Part shown: positions 42,128 through 49,672 of the stretch, piece by piece
Layout of the letters: each line of letters opens with the position of its first letter
Position numbering within the stretch: the first letter of the stretch is position 1
Source: Oscillospiraceae bacterium
GTDB taxonomy: Bacteria > Bacillota > Clostridia > Oscillospirales > Oscillospiraceae
Length of the DNA stretch: 58,627 bases
Assembly (NCBI GenBank): GCA_017412765.1
Contig: JAFPWN010000071.1
Span: forward strand, 1-58,627
Direction: 5' to 3'
Program-made: the position numbers and the translations under genes
Notes under the pieces: generated by a model
What the model saw: the letters and a program-made list of their open reading frames with translations, nothing else
Told to the model about the DNA's origin: nothing
Database searches by the model: none

Positions 42128-43378
42128 TTATTGCTGAGGAAGAAGCATATCAAGTGAGAACTTGCCGTTTTCCGACGAAAAAGTCACTGTTCCGGCGTAT
42201 TTTTTCGCTATGCTGCGGATGCTGACCGTTCCGTAGCCGTGGCCCTCTCCCTTGTGCGAGACCGGCACGCCGTCCACGATCGTGACTTTTCCGAGGCAGG
42301 TGTTCTCCACGTGGATAACGGTCATGTTTCCCCTGCCGGTAACGCGCAGGAGTATGCTCCGCTCTCCCTCCGCCCGCTCGCCCGCCGCCTCCATCGCGTT
42401 GTCTATCGCGTTTCCGAAAAGGCTGTAAATATCTAGCGAGGCTATGTTTTTAAGTCTGTCCGCGTCAACGATGAAGTTGAACGATATGCCGTTTGCGCGG
42501 CAGTGCGGCAGCTTCTCGGTGAGAATGGCGTCAAGCGGCTCGCAGCCGGTGCGGGAAACGGTGTCGTAGCTCTCTATCGCGTTTTCAAGCTCCGCTACAG
42601 CCGCATTGCGCTCGCTCTCGCCCGCGTTCTGAAGAGCCGCAAGCTGGTGCTTCATATCGTGGTACTTCATATTGATGATCTCAAGATTAGACCTCGAGAT
42701 ATCGTACCTCTCCCTCTCGTTCTCGAGCATGGTTATAAAGAGCTTGCGCTCGTCGTTCATCTTCTCCATGCTCTGCAGGAGGTACTGTATGCCGATTATA
42801 AATATCCCGGTAACGGCAAGCGTGAGGCGGGCGTACGGATTTTTGTCAAGTCCGTTTGCGTAGCAGGCGCTCTCCGCGGCGAAGTGAGTCATAACGCAGG
42901 CGATGCTGATCGCAAGCTTGGCTGTGCCTCTGTCCTTGTCGTTCCAGTCGAACGTCCTGACAAGCGAGCTTTTTACAAAGGACCAAACGAGGCAGACGGC
43001 CGTGATCGTCAGAATATACGTCAGCACCGTCATCTCCGCGCTGAGAGAAAACTGGTATCTGAGCATAAGGCTCAGGTTCAGGCTGATATTCTGCAGAATA
43101 TCAGCCGAGGTGCATACGAAGAGCGTCTGCCGCCAGTTTGCGTCAAAAAGGAAAAGAATAAGCGCGAGCGCCGCGAACCTGATAACGGAGCTGCCGATGA
43201 TCGGTATCCCGAGCGGATCGGGAAACAGAAGGCAGAATGCGGTGTACACGGGAAGACCTGCAACGAGCCTCAGCGGAAAGCGAGATCTTTTAGGCGCAGT
43301 CCACATTAAAAGCAGCTCAACGGAGATAAGCTGGATCGTAAAATTCAGTCGGTAGGCGTCGGCAATATACTCAGTCAC
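42128..43378 (-). CDS. GHKL sensor histidine kinase (AgrC-like)
   Basis: A 416-residue kinase. Five or six membrane segments (about 15-190) are followed by a coiled linker, the phospho-acceptor region KYHDMKHQLAAL near 245 and a GHKL ATPase domain with N-box FGNAIDNAMEAA near 325 and GHGYGTVSIRSIAKKY near 385. It partners with the LytTR regulator whose stop it overlaps by 8 bp. Such pairs usually sense peptides or cell-surface states. The ligand is unknown. Confidence 0.9.
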   Translation of the reverse strand: MTEYIADAYRLNFTIQLISVELLLMWTAPKRSRFPLRLVAGLPVYTAFCLLFPDPLGIPIIGSSVIRFAALALILFLFDANWRQTLFVCTSADILQNISLNLSLMLRYQFSLSAEMTVLTYILTITAVCLVWSFVKSSLVRTFDWNDKDRGTAKLAISIACVMTHFAAESACYANGLDKNPYARLTLAVTGIFIIGIQYLLQSMEKMNDERKLFITMLENERERYDISRSNLEIINMKYHDMKHQLAALQNAGESERNAAVAELENAIESYDTVSRTGCEPLDAILTEKLPHCRANGISFNFIVDADRLKNIASLDIYSLFGNAIDNAMEAAGERAEGERSILLRVTGRGNMTVIHVENTCLGKVTIVDGVPVSHKGEGHGYGTVSIRSIAKKYAGTVTFSSENGKFSLDMLLPQQ

Positions 43379-44081
43379 GGATGACCCTCCCCCCGAGATA
43401 GCGCGTAAGCTCCTCCATAAACGAAGTCTTGAAGGAACGCGAAACCGAAAGCTCCGCGCCGCGAACAGTCACGCTGCTGCCGTTCACCGCATCGACCCAG
43501 CGGAGATTTATCAGATAAGAATTGTTCGGGCGCGCAAAGTGGTGCGCCGACAGGTAACTCTCCACGGTTTTCATCGTCACTCGCGTAGTATATTCGCCGT
43601 TTACGGTGTGAAAAACCATATAGTGCTTCTGGCTCTCGACAAAATATATATCCGATACGGCAACGCGCACAAGCCCATCCTTGACAGAGATCATGTACGA
43701 CGCTTCCTTTTCCCTGATGAGCCTCGCGGCAGTCGAGAACTTTATCTCGAAGAGCCGGTAGCTTACGGGCTTTATAAGATAGTCGAGCGCGCCGACCTCA
43801 TATCCGTCGCGCGCGAACTGAGCAAGCTGAGTAACGAAAATTATTATGACCTCCGGGTCGCGCAGGCGAAGCTGCCTTGCGATCTCCATACCGTTCATAC
43901 CGGGAAGAGCGATATCGAGAAAAACGACGTCAAAGCTCTGCTCGCCCGAAAGAAAGTCGAACCCGCCTCCGAAAACGGATACGGAAATATCGACAGCGTG
44001 CTCCCCGGAAAAGCGCTCTATGTGATTATTCAAGGTCTGCGCACAGACAGCGTCATCCTCTACGATAGCGGCTCTGATCAT
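43371..44081 (-). CDS. LytTR-family response regulator
   Basis: A 236-residue protein from ATG 44081. The receiver domain (1-120) has the acidic pair EDD, phospho-acceptor Asp in VVFLDIALPG and KPV near 105. The LytTR DNA-binding domain (about 135-232) contains FVESQKHYMVFHT and RPNNSYLINLRWV. It should bind direct repeats with 12-13 bp spacers, and a candidate lies before the adjacent GH3 gene. The promoter is shared with the small gene upstream. Confidence 0.92.
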   Translation of the reverse strand: MIRAAIVEDDAVCAQTLNNHIERFSGEHAVDISVSVFGGGFDFLSGEQSFDVVFLDIALPGMNGMEIARQLRLRDPEVIIIFVTQLAQFARDGYEVGALDYLIKPVSYRLFEIKFSTAARLIREKEASYMISVKDGLVRVAVSDIYFVESQKHYMVFHTVNGEYTTRVTMKTVESYLSAHHFARPNNSYLINLRWVDAVNGSSVTVRGAELSVSRSFKTSFMEELTRYLGGRVIRD

Positions 44082-44141
44082 TGCTTTTCCCTTCTCTTTC
44101 TCTTTTAAGCATATAATAACATAATCAGAGCAGAAAATCAA

Positions 44142-44369
44142 TTACGACGTATAATCCCGGATCGCGTCAAATAATCCGGAAGGAGTGACGGTGCAGCGGC
44201 ACATAAGGTCACGGATCGTTTCCGCCTCAGCTCTGTCTGTAAGGAACGTCACTCCCGCGTGCTCGGAATCGTTCAGCGTCACGCTGACTCCGTAGAAGCC
44301 GCGCTCTTCCGCGATCTCATAGCTCAGCTTAAGCCTGTTGCCGAGCTCGTCAAAAACTTCGATCTCCAT
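44142..44369 (-). CDS. small conserved-type protein (75 aa)
   Basis: Starts ATG 44369 with GGGGAG upstream. The sequence is a compact alpha/beta protein beginning MEIEVFDELG with GVSVTLND and a C-terminal CTVTPSGLFDAI. It resembles short clostridial DUF6514-type proteins, but I am not certain. It is first in the unit with the LytTR/GHKL pair, 60 bp ahead of the regulator. Confidence 0.6.
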   Translation of the reverse strand: MEIEVFDELGNRLKLSYEIAEERGFYGVSVTLNDSEHAGVTFLTDRAEAETIRDLMCRCTVTPSGLFDAIRDYTS

Positions 44370-44406
44370 CTTTACTCCCCTTCCGCATAGTATTCGAGGC
44401 TCAGAG

Positions 44407-44435
44407 AGTATAAGAAAATAAGCATACGATTGCAA
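44407..44435 (-). promoter_or_regulatory. promoter of the small gene/LytTR/GHKL unit
   Basis: TTGCAA (44435-44430), a 17-bp spacer and TATACT (44412-44407) on the minus strand, 37 bp before the ATG at 44369. Confidence 0.7.
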
Positions 44436-44610
44436 GAATAAAAATAAGCCGATATTATCGCCGATAATATGAAAAATCGGCATTTTTCACCCGCCTCGAG
44501 CCGTAATAATCAAGTATTCCGCACCTTTTCGCGTTTCCCCGGCGCTATGCTCCTCGCCCTGCTAAAGCGATAAAGAAAAAGAGAGATTTTATTTTTTCGA
44601 GCTATTTTTA

Positions 44611-44639
44611 TTGACTTATGCTTCATTTTCGTCTATGAT
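44611..44639 (+). promoter_or_regulatory. promoter of the partner-switching operon
   Basis: TTGACT (44611-44616), a 17-bp spacer and TATGAT (44634-44639), a good sigma-A match 39 bp before ATG 44679. AAAAGGAG follows at about 44664. Confidence 0.8.
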
Positions 44640-44678
44640 ACATGAGTAACGCTATACACACACAAAAGGAGTAAAGCA

Positions 44679-45287
44679 ATGAAATCTGATGTAATTGTCG
44701 TCAACTCAAGCGGCAAGGGCATGAGCGAGGCTCTTCAGGAGACAGAGTCTGTTTCTTCCTACAAGAAGCTTGACGCTAAAGAGAGTCTGCATCTCCGTCT
44801 GCTCAGCGAAGAGATGATGGGGCTTATGCGCGCCCTTACCGGCGAGAAGGAGGCGCTCTTCTGGATCGAGGACAACGACGGGCAGTTTGAGCTTCACCTC
44901 AAGACCATGACAATGATGAACTCCGAGAAGCGCAAGAAGCTTCTTGAGTCCTCCACCTCCGGCAAGAACTCCGCCGCGACCGGCATTCTCGGAAAGCTCA
45001 GGGACGTTTTCGAGAAGATGCTCGACGCGGACGGCGGTCCCCTCCCCGAGTTCTATGCCGACGGGCTCATGTACGACCACCTTGAGGATCCCATGGCCGT
45101 TTCCATGACGAACGCCATGACGAGCTGGTCGCTCAGAAAGTACATGGAATCCTATTCTGAGAACGAGGCTGCCGAAAAGAAGGAGTCCGACAATCTCGAG
45201 CAGTCTATCGTTACCGCGCTTGCGGACGAGGTAAAGATCTTTATCAACGGCTCTGCCGTTGAAATGATAATCTACAAGAAAAACTGA
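44679..45287 (+). CDS. HATPase-like protein of unknown function, first in a partner-switching operon
   Basis: A 202-residue cytosolic protein. LHLRLLSEEMMGLMRALTGE (about 37-56) resembles the N-box helix of RsbW-type kinases, and FWIEDNDGQFELHL the strand after it. STSGKNSAATGILGKLRD (about 92-109) sits where a G-box would be. The C-terminal KIFINGSAVEMIIYKK looks like a closing strand. I read it as a divergent or degenerate histidine-kinase-like ATPase domain. It precedes STAS, PP2C and RsbW-like genes on the same strand, 25 bp from the STAS gene. Confidence 0.65.
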   Translation: MKSDVIVVNSSGKGMSEALQETESVSSYKKLDAKESLHLRLLSEEMMGLMRALTGEKEALFWIEDNDGQFELHLKTMTMMNSEKRKKLLESSTSGKNSAATGILGKLRDVFEKMLDADGGPLPEFYADGLMYDHLEDPMAVSMTNAMTSWSLRKYMESYSENEAAEKKESDNLEQSIVTALADEVKIFINGSAVEMIIYKKN

Positions 45288-45312
45288 AATCAAATTTTGG
45301 AGGTAATTAATA

Positions 45313-45609
45313 ATGACTATCAACAAACAGCTTAACGGAACCGCTCTTACCGTCGCCCTCGAGGGCAGACTTGACACCACCACCTCTCCTCAGCTTGAGG
45401 ACGAGCTCAAGAGCTCCCTTCCCGGTCTTACCAAGCTCACCTTCGATTTCTCCAAGCTCGAGTACATCTCCTCCGCCGGACTCCGCGTTCTTCTCGGCGC
45501 GCATAAGACCATGCTCAAGCAGGGCGAAATGACCGTTACGAACGTAAACGAGATCGTCAAGGAAGTATTTGAGGTCACCGGCTTCTCCGATATTCTCAAC
45601 ATCGAGTAA
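45313..45609 (+). CDS. STAS anti-anti-sigma factor (RsbV/SpoIIAA-like)
   Basis: A 98-residue single-domain STAS protein. The phospho-acceptor serine box LEYISSAGLRVL is near residue 57. When dephosphorylated by the PP2C encoded next it should bind the anti-sigma kinase and free its partner. The RBS is GGAGG, 8 nt upstream. The stop is 1 bp before the PP2C start. Confidence 0.92.
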   Translation: MTINKQLNGTALTVALEGRLDTTTSPQLEDELKSSLPGLTKLTFDFSKLEYISSAGLRVLLGAHKTMLKQGEMTVTNVNEIVKEVFEVTGFSDILNIE

Positions 45610-45610
45610 A

Positions 45611-47164
45611 ATGGCCGAAAAAATCGAGCGCAGGCTTAGAGAAAATCCTCATACCCCGCTTGTAAGCTTTATCATCTCTCTGACCCTTTTCGTCCTCCTC
45701 GTCGCTATCTGTGCCCTTCGCGGCTTCGGCGGCATGGAGGCGACTTGGGTATTTAACTGCGGCGCCGACGTTCTCGGCGTTGCGATCTGTACGGTAATTC
45801 TGTTCAGCATATACCGCGACAAGAGAAACTCCGGCATCGTTGTGCAGCTGTTCGTTTCGATTCTCGCCGCAAACTCTATCGCGCTGTTTCTCGACGCTTT
45901 GTGCTGGCTCGTTCAGGGCATTCCCTCGATGCGGGCGTTAAACATGATCGTCAACGTGCTTTACTACTGCAACAGCCTCGTGATCGTCTTCCTCTTCTGG
46001 AGATACGTTGACACGACGCTCGGAACGGACGGCATTTTCTCCAAGTGGTGCGGAAGGATCCTGAGTTTTCTCCTGCTCCCAGCGCTTATCATGTGCTTTG
46101 TCAACCTTTTCTACCCGGTGTATTTCCTCGTAGACGAGCTTGGCAACTACAAGCGCAGCGGGACTTACGTTTTCTCGATGCTGTATCTTGCGATCGCCGT
46201 TATTGCGATAATACTTTGCCTCATAGCGTCCAATGCGCCGCGCAGGCAGAAGGCGATCGCGGCGAGCTTTATAACGATCCCGCTTCTCAATCAGATTCTC
46301 ACCGGAGCGTTCTTCGGAATATCGACGCAGTACGCAGCCGCGCTCGTTTCCGTAGTTCTCATCTACGGCGTGCTCTTCACTGACCGCGGAAAAACGCTTG
46401 CCGCCACCGAGAGCGAGCTGAACATGGCTGCGAGCATACAGCTTCACATGCTCCCGAGCATATTCCCGCCCTTCCCCGAGCGCGACGATTTCGATATCTA
46501 CGCCTCGATGAACCCCGCAAAGGAGGTCGGCGGAGATTTCTACGACTTCTTCCTCATTGACGACGATCATCTCGGTCTTGTCATGGCGGACGTCAGCGGA
46601 AAGGGCGTTCCGGCGGCTCTGTTTATGATGGCAAGCAAGATCCTTATCCAGAACTACGCTCTGCTCGGCATGAGTCCGAAGGAAGTGCTCGAATCGGCAA
46701 ATGACCGCATCTGCTCAAATAACCGCGAGGAGATGTTCGTCACAGTATGGTTCGGCTCGCTGGACCTCAGAACAGGCGTTCTGACCTGCGCCAACGCCGG
46801 ACACGAATACCCCGTTCTGAAAAACCCCGACGGCAGCTTTGAGCTGATAAAAGACAAGCACGGCTTTGTTATCGGCGGTCTCGGCGGCGTAAAATACCGC
46901 GAATATGAGCTGAATCTCAAGCCGGGAAGCAAGCTGTTTCTCTATACCGACGGTCTTCCGGAGGCGACCGATTCCGCCGGCGAGCTATTCGGCACCGACA
47001 GGATGCTCGAAGCTCTCAAGCAGGTCGAGAATGGGGAGCCTCAGGCAATTCTCGAGGGCGTTGACTCGGTCGTGAACCGCTTTGTCGGTGAAGCGCCGCA
47101 GTTTGACGACCTCACAATGCTGTGCCTTGAATACAGAGGCAAAGGAGATGTCAACGATGTCTGA
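45611..47164 (+). CDS. membrane PP2C phosphatase (SpoIIE/RsbU-like)
   Basis: A 517-residue protein from ATG 45611, one base after the STAS stop. Seven or eight membrane segments (about 18-265) precede a PP2C/SpoIIE domain (about 285-515): AKEVGGDFYDFF and MADVSGKGVPA carry metal-binding Asp residues, followed by CANAGHEYP, LYTDGLPEATD and QFDDLTMLCL. It should dephosphorylate the STAS protein in answer to an envelope or membrane signal. It overlaps the next gene by 8 bp. Confidence 0.92.
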   Translation: MAEKIERRLRENPHTPLVSFIISLTLFVLLVAICALRGFGGMEATWVFNCGADVLGVAICTVILFSIYRDKRNSGIVVQLFVSILAANSIALFLDALCWLVQGIPSMRALNMIVNVLYYCNSLVIVFLFWRYVDTTLGTDGIFSKWCGRILSFLLLPALIMCFVNLFYPVYFLVDELGNYKRSGTYVFSMLYLAIAVIAIILCLIASNAPRRQKAIAASFITIPLLNQILTGAFFGISTQYAAALVSVVLIYGVLFTDRGKTLAATESELNMAASIQLHMLPSIFPPFPERDDFDIYASMNPAKEVGGDFYDFFLIDDDHLGLVMADVSGKGVPAALFMMASKILIQNYALLGMSPKEVLESANDRICSNNREEMFVTVWFGSLDLRTGVLTCANAGHEYPVLKNPDGSFELIKDKHGFVIGGLGGVKYREYELNLKPGSKLFLYTDGLPEATDSAGELFGTDRMLEALKQVENGEPQAILEGVDSVVNRFVGEAPQFDDLTMLCLEYRGKGDVNDV

Positions 47165-47555
47165 GCTTACCTTAACAGCCACAACTGAAAATATCGCAGC
47201 CGTCACCGCGTTTGTCGATGAGGAGCTCGAAAAGCTCGACTGCTCCATGAAGGCGCAGATGCAGATCGACGTTGCGATTGACGAGCTGTTTTCAAACATC
47301 GCATTTTACGCCTACGAAAACGGCGGCGACGCGACAGTGCGTTTTGATTATGCGGACGGCGTCGTTACTCTCACCTTCATCGACTCCGGAAAGCCCTACG
47401 ACCCGACGAAGAAGGACGATCCGGACACAACGCTCTCCGCTGAGGAGCGTCAGATCGGAGGTCTCGGTATCTTCCTCGTCAAAAAAACGATGGACTCATT
47501 AGACTACCGGTATGAGGACGGCAAAAACGTTCTCACGATCAAAAAGACGATATGA
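47157..47555 (+). CDS. anti-sigma serine kinase (RsbW/SpoIIAB-like)
   Basis: A 132-residue protein from the second ATG (47157), chosen because AAAGGAG lies 9 nt before it; an ATG at 47148 touches the site. The HATPase_c_2 fold shows N-box AIDELFSNIAFYAY, FIDSGKPYDP and G-box GGLGIFLVKKTMD. It should bind and inhibit a sigma factor or another target and phosphorylate the STAS protein. No sigma gene is next to it, so the target is elsewhere or is not a sigma factor. Confidence 0.9.
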   Translation: MSELTLTATTENIAAVTAFVDEELEKLDCSMKAQMQIDVAIDELFSNIAFYAYENGGDATVRFDYADGVVTLTFIDSGKPYDPTKKDDPDTTLSAEERQIGGLGIFLVKKTMDSLDYRYEDGKNVLTIKKTI

Positions 47556-47558
47556 TTC

Positions 47559-47589
47559 AAAGCTCCTCCGAAGCCCGGAGGAGCTTTTT
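47559..47589 (+). terminator. terminator of the partner-switching operon
   Basis: AAGCTCCTCCG pairs with CGGAGGAGCTT around AAGCC and is followed by TTTTT, right after the RsbW-like stop. Confidence 0.9.
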
Positions 47590-47601
47590 GAAAGGCTGAA
47601 T

Positions 47602-48063
47602 ATGATTAAAATACTTTTTGTCTGCCTCGGCAATATATGCCGGAGCCCGATGTGCGAGCTTTATATGAAGGATATAATCAGCCGGGCGGGATTATCCGAC
47701 CGCTTTTACGTCGAATCCGCCGCGACAAGCTCCGAGGAGCTTGGAAACCCCGTCTATCCTCCGGCACAGCGCAAGCTCAATGAGCACGGGATAAGCGCTC
47801 GCGGCAAAACGGCAAGGCAGATCACGAAGTCCGACTACGATCGGTTCGACTATATAATCGGCATGGAGGAATCGAACAGGCGCAGTATGCTCCGCATATT
47901 CGGCGGCGACCCGGATGATAAAATCAGCCTGCTGCTCGATTGGACAGACCGTCCCGGCGCCGTCGCAGACCCGTGGTACACCGGCGATTTTGAGGCGACG
48001 TGGCGCGACGTCAGCGAGGGGTGCGGCGCGATTATGAGGAGGCTCGTCGATGAACGAAGCTGA
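47602..48063 (+). CDS. low-molecular-weight protein-tyrosine phosphatase
   Basis: A 153-residue enzyme with the N-terminal active site VCLGNICRSP (C-x5-R-S) and the general-acid loop VADPWYTGDF near 125, both intact. It starts ATG 47602, 13 bp after the terminator, with AAAGGCTG as a weak site. It overlaps the next gene by 14 bp. Possible targets include protein phosphotyrosine in envelope or capsule control. Confidence 0.94.
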   Translation: MIKILFVCLGNICRSPMCELYMKDIISRAGLSDRFYVESAATSSEELGNPVYPPAQRKLNEHGISARGKTARQITKSDYDRFDYIIGMEESNRRSMLRIFGGDPDDKISLLLDWTDRPGAVADPWYTGDFEATWRDVSEGCGAIMRRLVDERS

Positions 48064-48688
48064 AATATGCGGTAAGATTTGCCGGACCGAGGAAAATCTC
48101 TCCGGCGGCGCGACCGTATTCTGGGCTTACGACAGCTCTGACGACCCGGATATCATCGCGGAGCTTGTACGCGAAAGGTGCGCGCTTCTCCCCTACCGGC
48201 TCATCGCGTTTCCGGTGGACGACTGGAACGCCGATCTCTCGCCGTGGAGGGCGGACGGAGTTTTCAGGGGTCAGGACTTTGCGGGAAAGGGCGCCGAAAC
48301 TCTCGGCTGGTTAAAGCGCGCTGCGGTCGGCTGTGAGCGCCCGATGATAGCCGGCTATTCTCTCGCAGGGCTTTTTGCACTCTGGGCAAGCTGCGAAACG
48401 GAGCTGTTCAGCGGCGCCGCAAGCTGTTCCGGGTCAGTCTGGTACCCGGGCTGGAGCGATTACATCAAAACGCACAGCCCAAACGCGGAGCACGTTTATC
48501 TCAGCCTCGGCGACCGCGAGGAAAAGACCCGCAATCCCGTGATGGCGCAGGTCGGCGACAATACCCGCGCTCTCGCGGAGAAGCTCGGGATCGAGGTAGT
48601 GTGGAACGAGGGAAATCACTTCAAGGACGCGGACAAGCGCCTTGCCGCCGGCATAGCTCGGCTCATAGAGTCTTATGTATCGGCATAG
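48050..48688 (+). CDS. putative alpha/beta hydrolase (esterase-like)
   Basis: A 212-residue cytosolic protein with a nucleophile elbow AGYSLAGLFALWA near 105, a preceding Asp/Trp-rich region and a C-terminal EGNHFKDADKR that supplies the His. No oxyanion HGGG box. It may be a small esterase or peptidase-like hydrolase. It is translationally coupled to the LMW phosphatase and ends in a hairpin. Confidence 0.7.
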   Translation: MNEAEICGKICRTEENLSGGATVFWAYDSSDDPDIIAELVRERCALLPYRLIAFPVDDWNADLSPWRADGVFRGQDFAGKGAETLGWLKRAAVGCERPMIAGYSLAGLFALWASCETELFSGAASCSGSVWYPGWSDYIKTHSPNAEHVYLSLGDREEKTRNPVMAQVGDNTRALAEKLGIEVVWNEGNHFKDADKRLAAGIARLIESYVSA

Positions 48689-48702
48689 CGTTTGCTATGC
48701 CG
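48681..48702. terminator. hairpin between convergent genes, overlapping the hydrolase stop
   Basis: CGGCATAGC/GCTATGCCG with loop GTTT; the TAG stop is inside the left arm. A short ATTATCTTTA follows on the plus strand. Likely serves both convergent genes. Confidence 0.65.
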
Positions 48703-48709
48703 ATTATCT

Positions 48710-49549
48710 TTACATCGTGCCGCTGACGGTAACGGTGACGACGCCGGGATCGGTCGTCCAGGTGCCGTCGGTGTTCTGCGTAAAGGTCGCGGCGGGAACG
48801 GTTATCGCTCCTGCGGTGGTTGTCAAAATGCCCGTCGTCTCGGAATAGGTGTAGGCGGTGAATGCCGCGCCTCCGAGAGTTACCTCAAGTCCGGAAAGCG
48901 GCGGATCGAAGGTATCTGCAAGGGCTATCTGAGCCGCGGCGTCGGCTGCGCCGCCGTAGTTGCGGATATCGAAGGTGTAGGTTATCTCTGTGCAGCCGGA
49001 GAGAACGTCCGGTGTGAGAGATTTGGAGATAGTCAGCGCCGGCGCCATATCCATAGGAACCGTCGCCGCGGCGATTATAGGATCAACGATGCAGCTGCCG
49101 TTGATAGTGGCGCTGTTTGCGATGGTCGCGCCCTCGCCGAGCGGCGCGTAGGCGGTCGTTTCCGCCTCGTAGATTATCGCCACGTTGCCGTTTGCCGGAA
49201 CGGTGATGTCTGAGAACGTCACGGTGCCGTTTACGGTGACCGTCGGCGCGGCGGACGGTGTTCCGTCCACAAGATAGGTCACGCTGCCCGCAACGTAGCT
49301 CAGAGGATAGACCGTTTCGGTGCCGACTGTATAGCCGCCGAGATCGTCAACTACGGTAACGCCCGTAACGTCAACGTCGCCGGAGTTTACGAGGCTTATG
49401 AGATAGGTCACGTCGGAACCCGCCGTGTATTCCTTCGTTATCGGCGTTTTTGTCGCGGTGATGACCTCCGTGACCTCGCCCACTGTTATATTGGAGTTTA
49501 CGGTGCCGCCCGTGTAGGTGAGCGTCGCCTGATTATAAAACTGTGCCAA
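48710..49549 (-). CDS. DUF11-repeat protein without signal peptide
   Basis: A 279-residue beta-rich protein, low in Lys, rich in Thr/Val/Gly/Ala. It begins MAQFYNQATLTYTGG and has two DUF11-type units (VTYLISLVNSGDVDVTGVTV near 50; ITYTFDIRNYGG near 185). DUF11 units are usually extracellular, but no leader is present. Spore-surface location with mother-cell release would explain this, as for other leaderless coat or exosporium proteins, but that is inference. It is transcribed alone. Confidence 0.75.
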   Translation of the reverse strand: MAQFYNQATLTYTGGTVNSNITVGEVTEVITATKTPITKEYTAGSDVTYLISLVNSGDVDVTGVTVVDDLGGYTVGTETVYPLSYVAGSVTYLVDGTPSAAPTVTVNGTVTFSDITVPANGNVAIIYEAETTAYAPLGEGATIANSATINGSCIVDPIIAAATVPMDMAPALTISKSLTPDVLSGCTEITYTFDIRNYGGAADAAAQIALADTFDPPLSGLEVTLGGAAFTAYTYSETTGILTTTAGAITVPAATFTQNTDGTWTTDPGVVTVTVSGTM

Positions 49550-49610
49550 GAGTTATTCCTCCCGTTGTTTTTCAGGGCTTCGCGCCCTGCACGACATTCT
49601 ATGCCGGAGG

Positions 49611-49639
49611 TTTACTTCTTGTGCAAAATGTGCTATACT
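49611..49639 (+). promoter_or_regulatory. promoter of the DUF2974 gene
   Basis: TTTACT (49611-49616), a 17-bp spacer and TATACT (49634-49639), 33 bp before ATG 49673; GGAGGTG is the ribosome site. Confidence 0.65.
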
Positions 49640-49672
49640 GAACGTAAAGAAGATTAAATTGGAGGTGCGAAA

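Larger units (their letters stand above)
44370..44678. other. 309-bp divergent regulatory interval
   Basis: No gene. It contains two opposing promoters (44407-44435 minus and 44611-44639 plus) and between them an AT-rich hairpin region at 44448-44494 (ATATTATC/GATAATAT and an outer GCCGAT/ATCGGC pair followed by ATTTTT), perhaps an insulating terminator on the plus strand. Confidence 0.6.
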
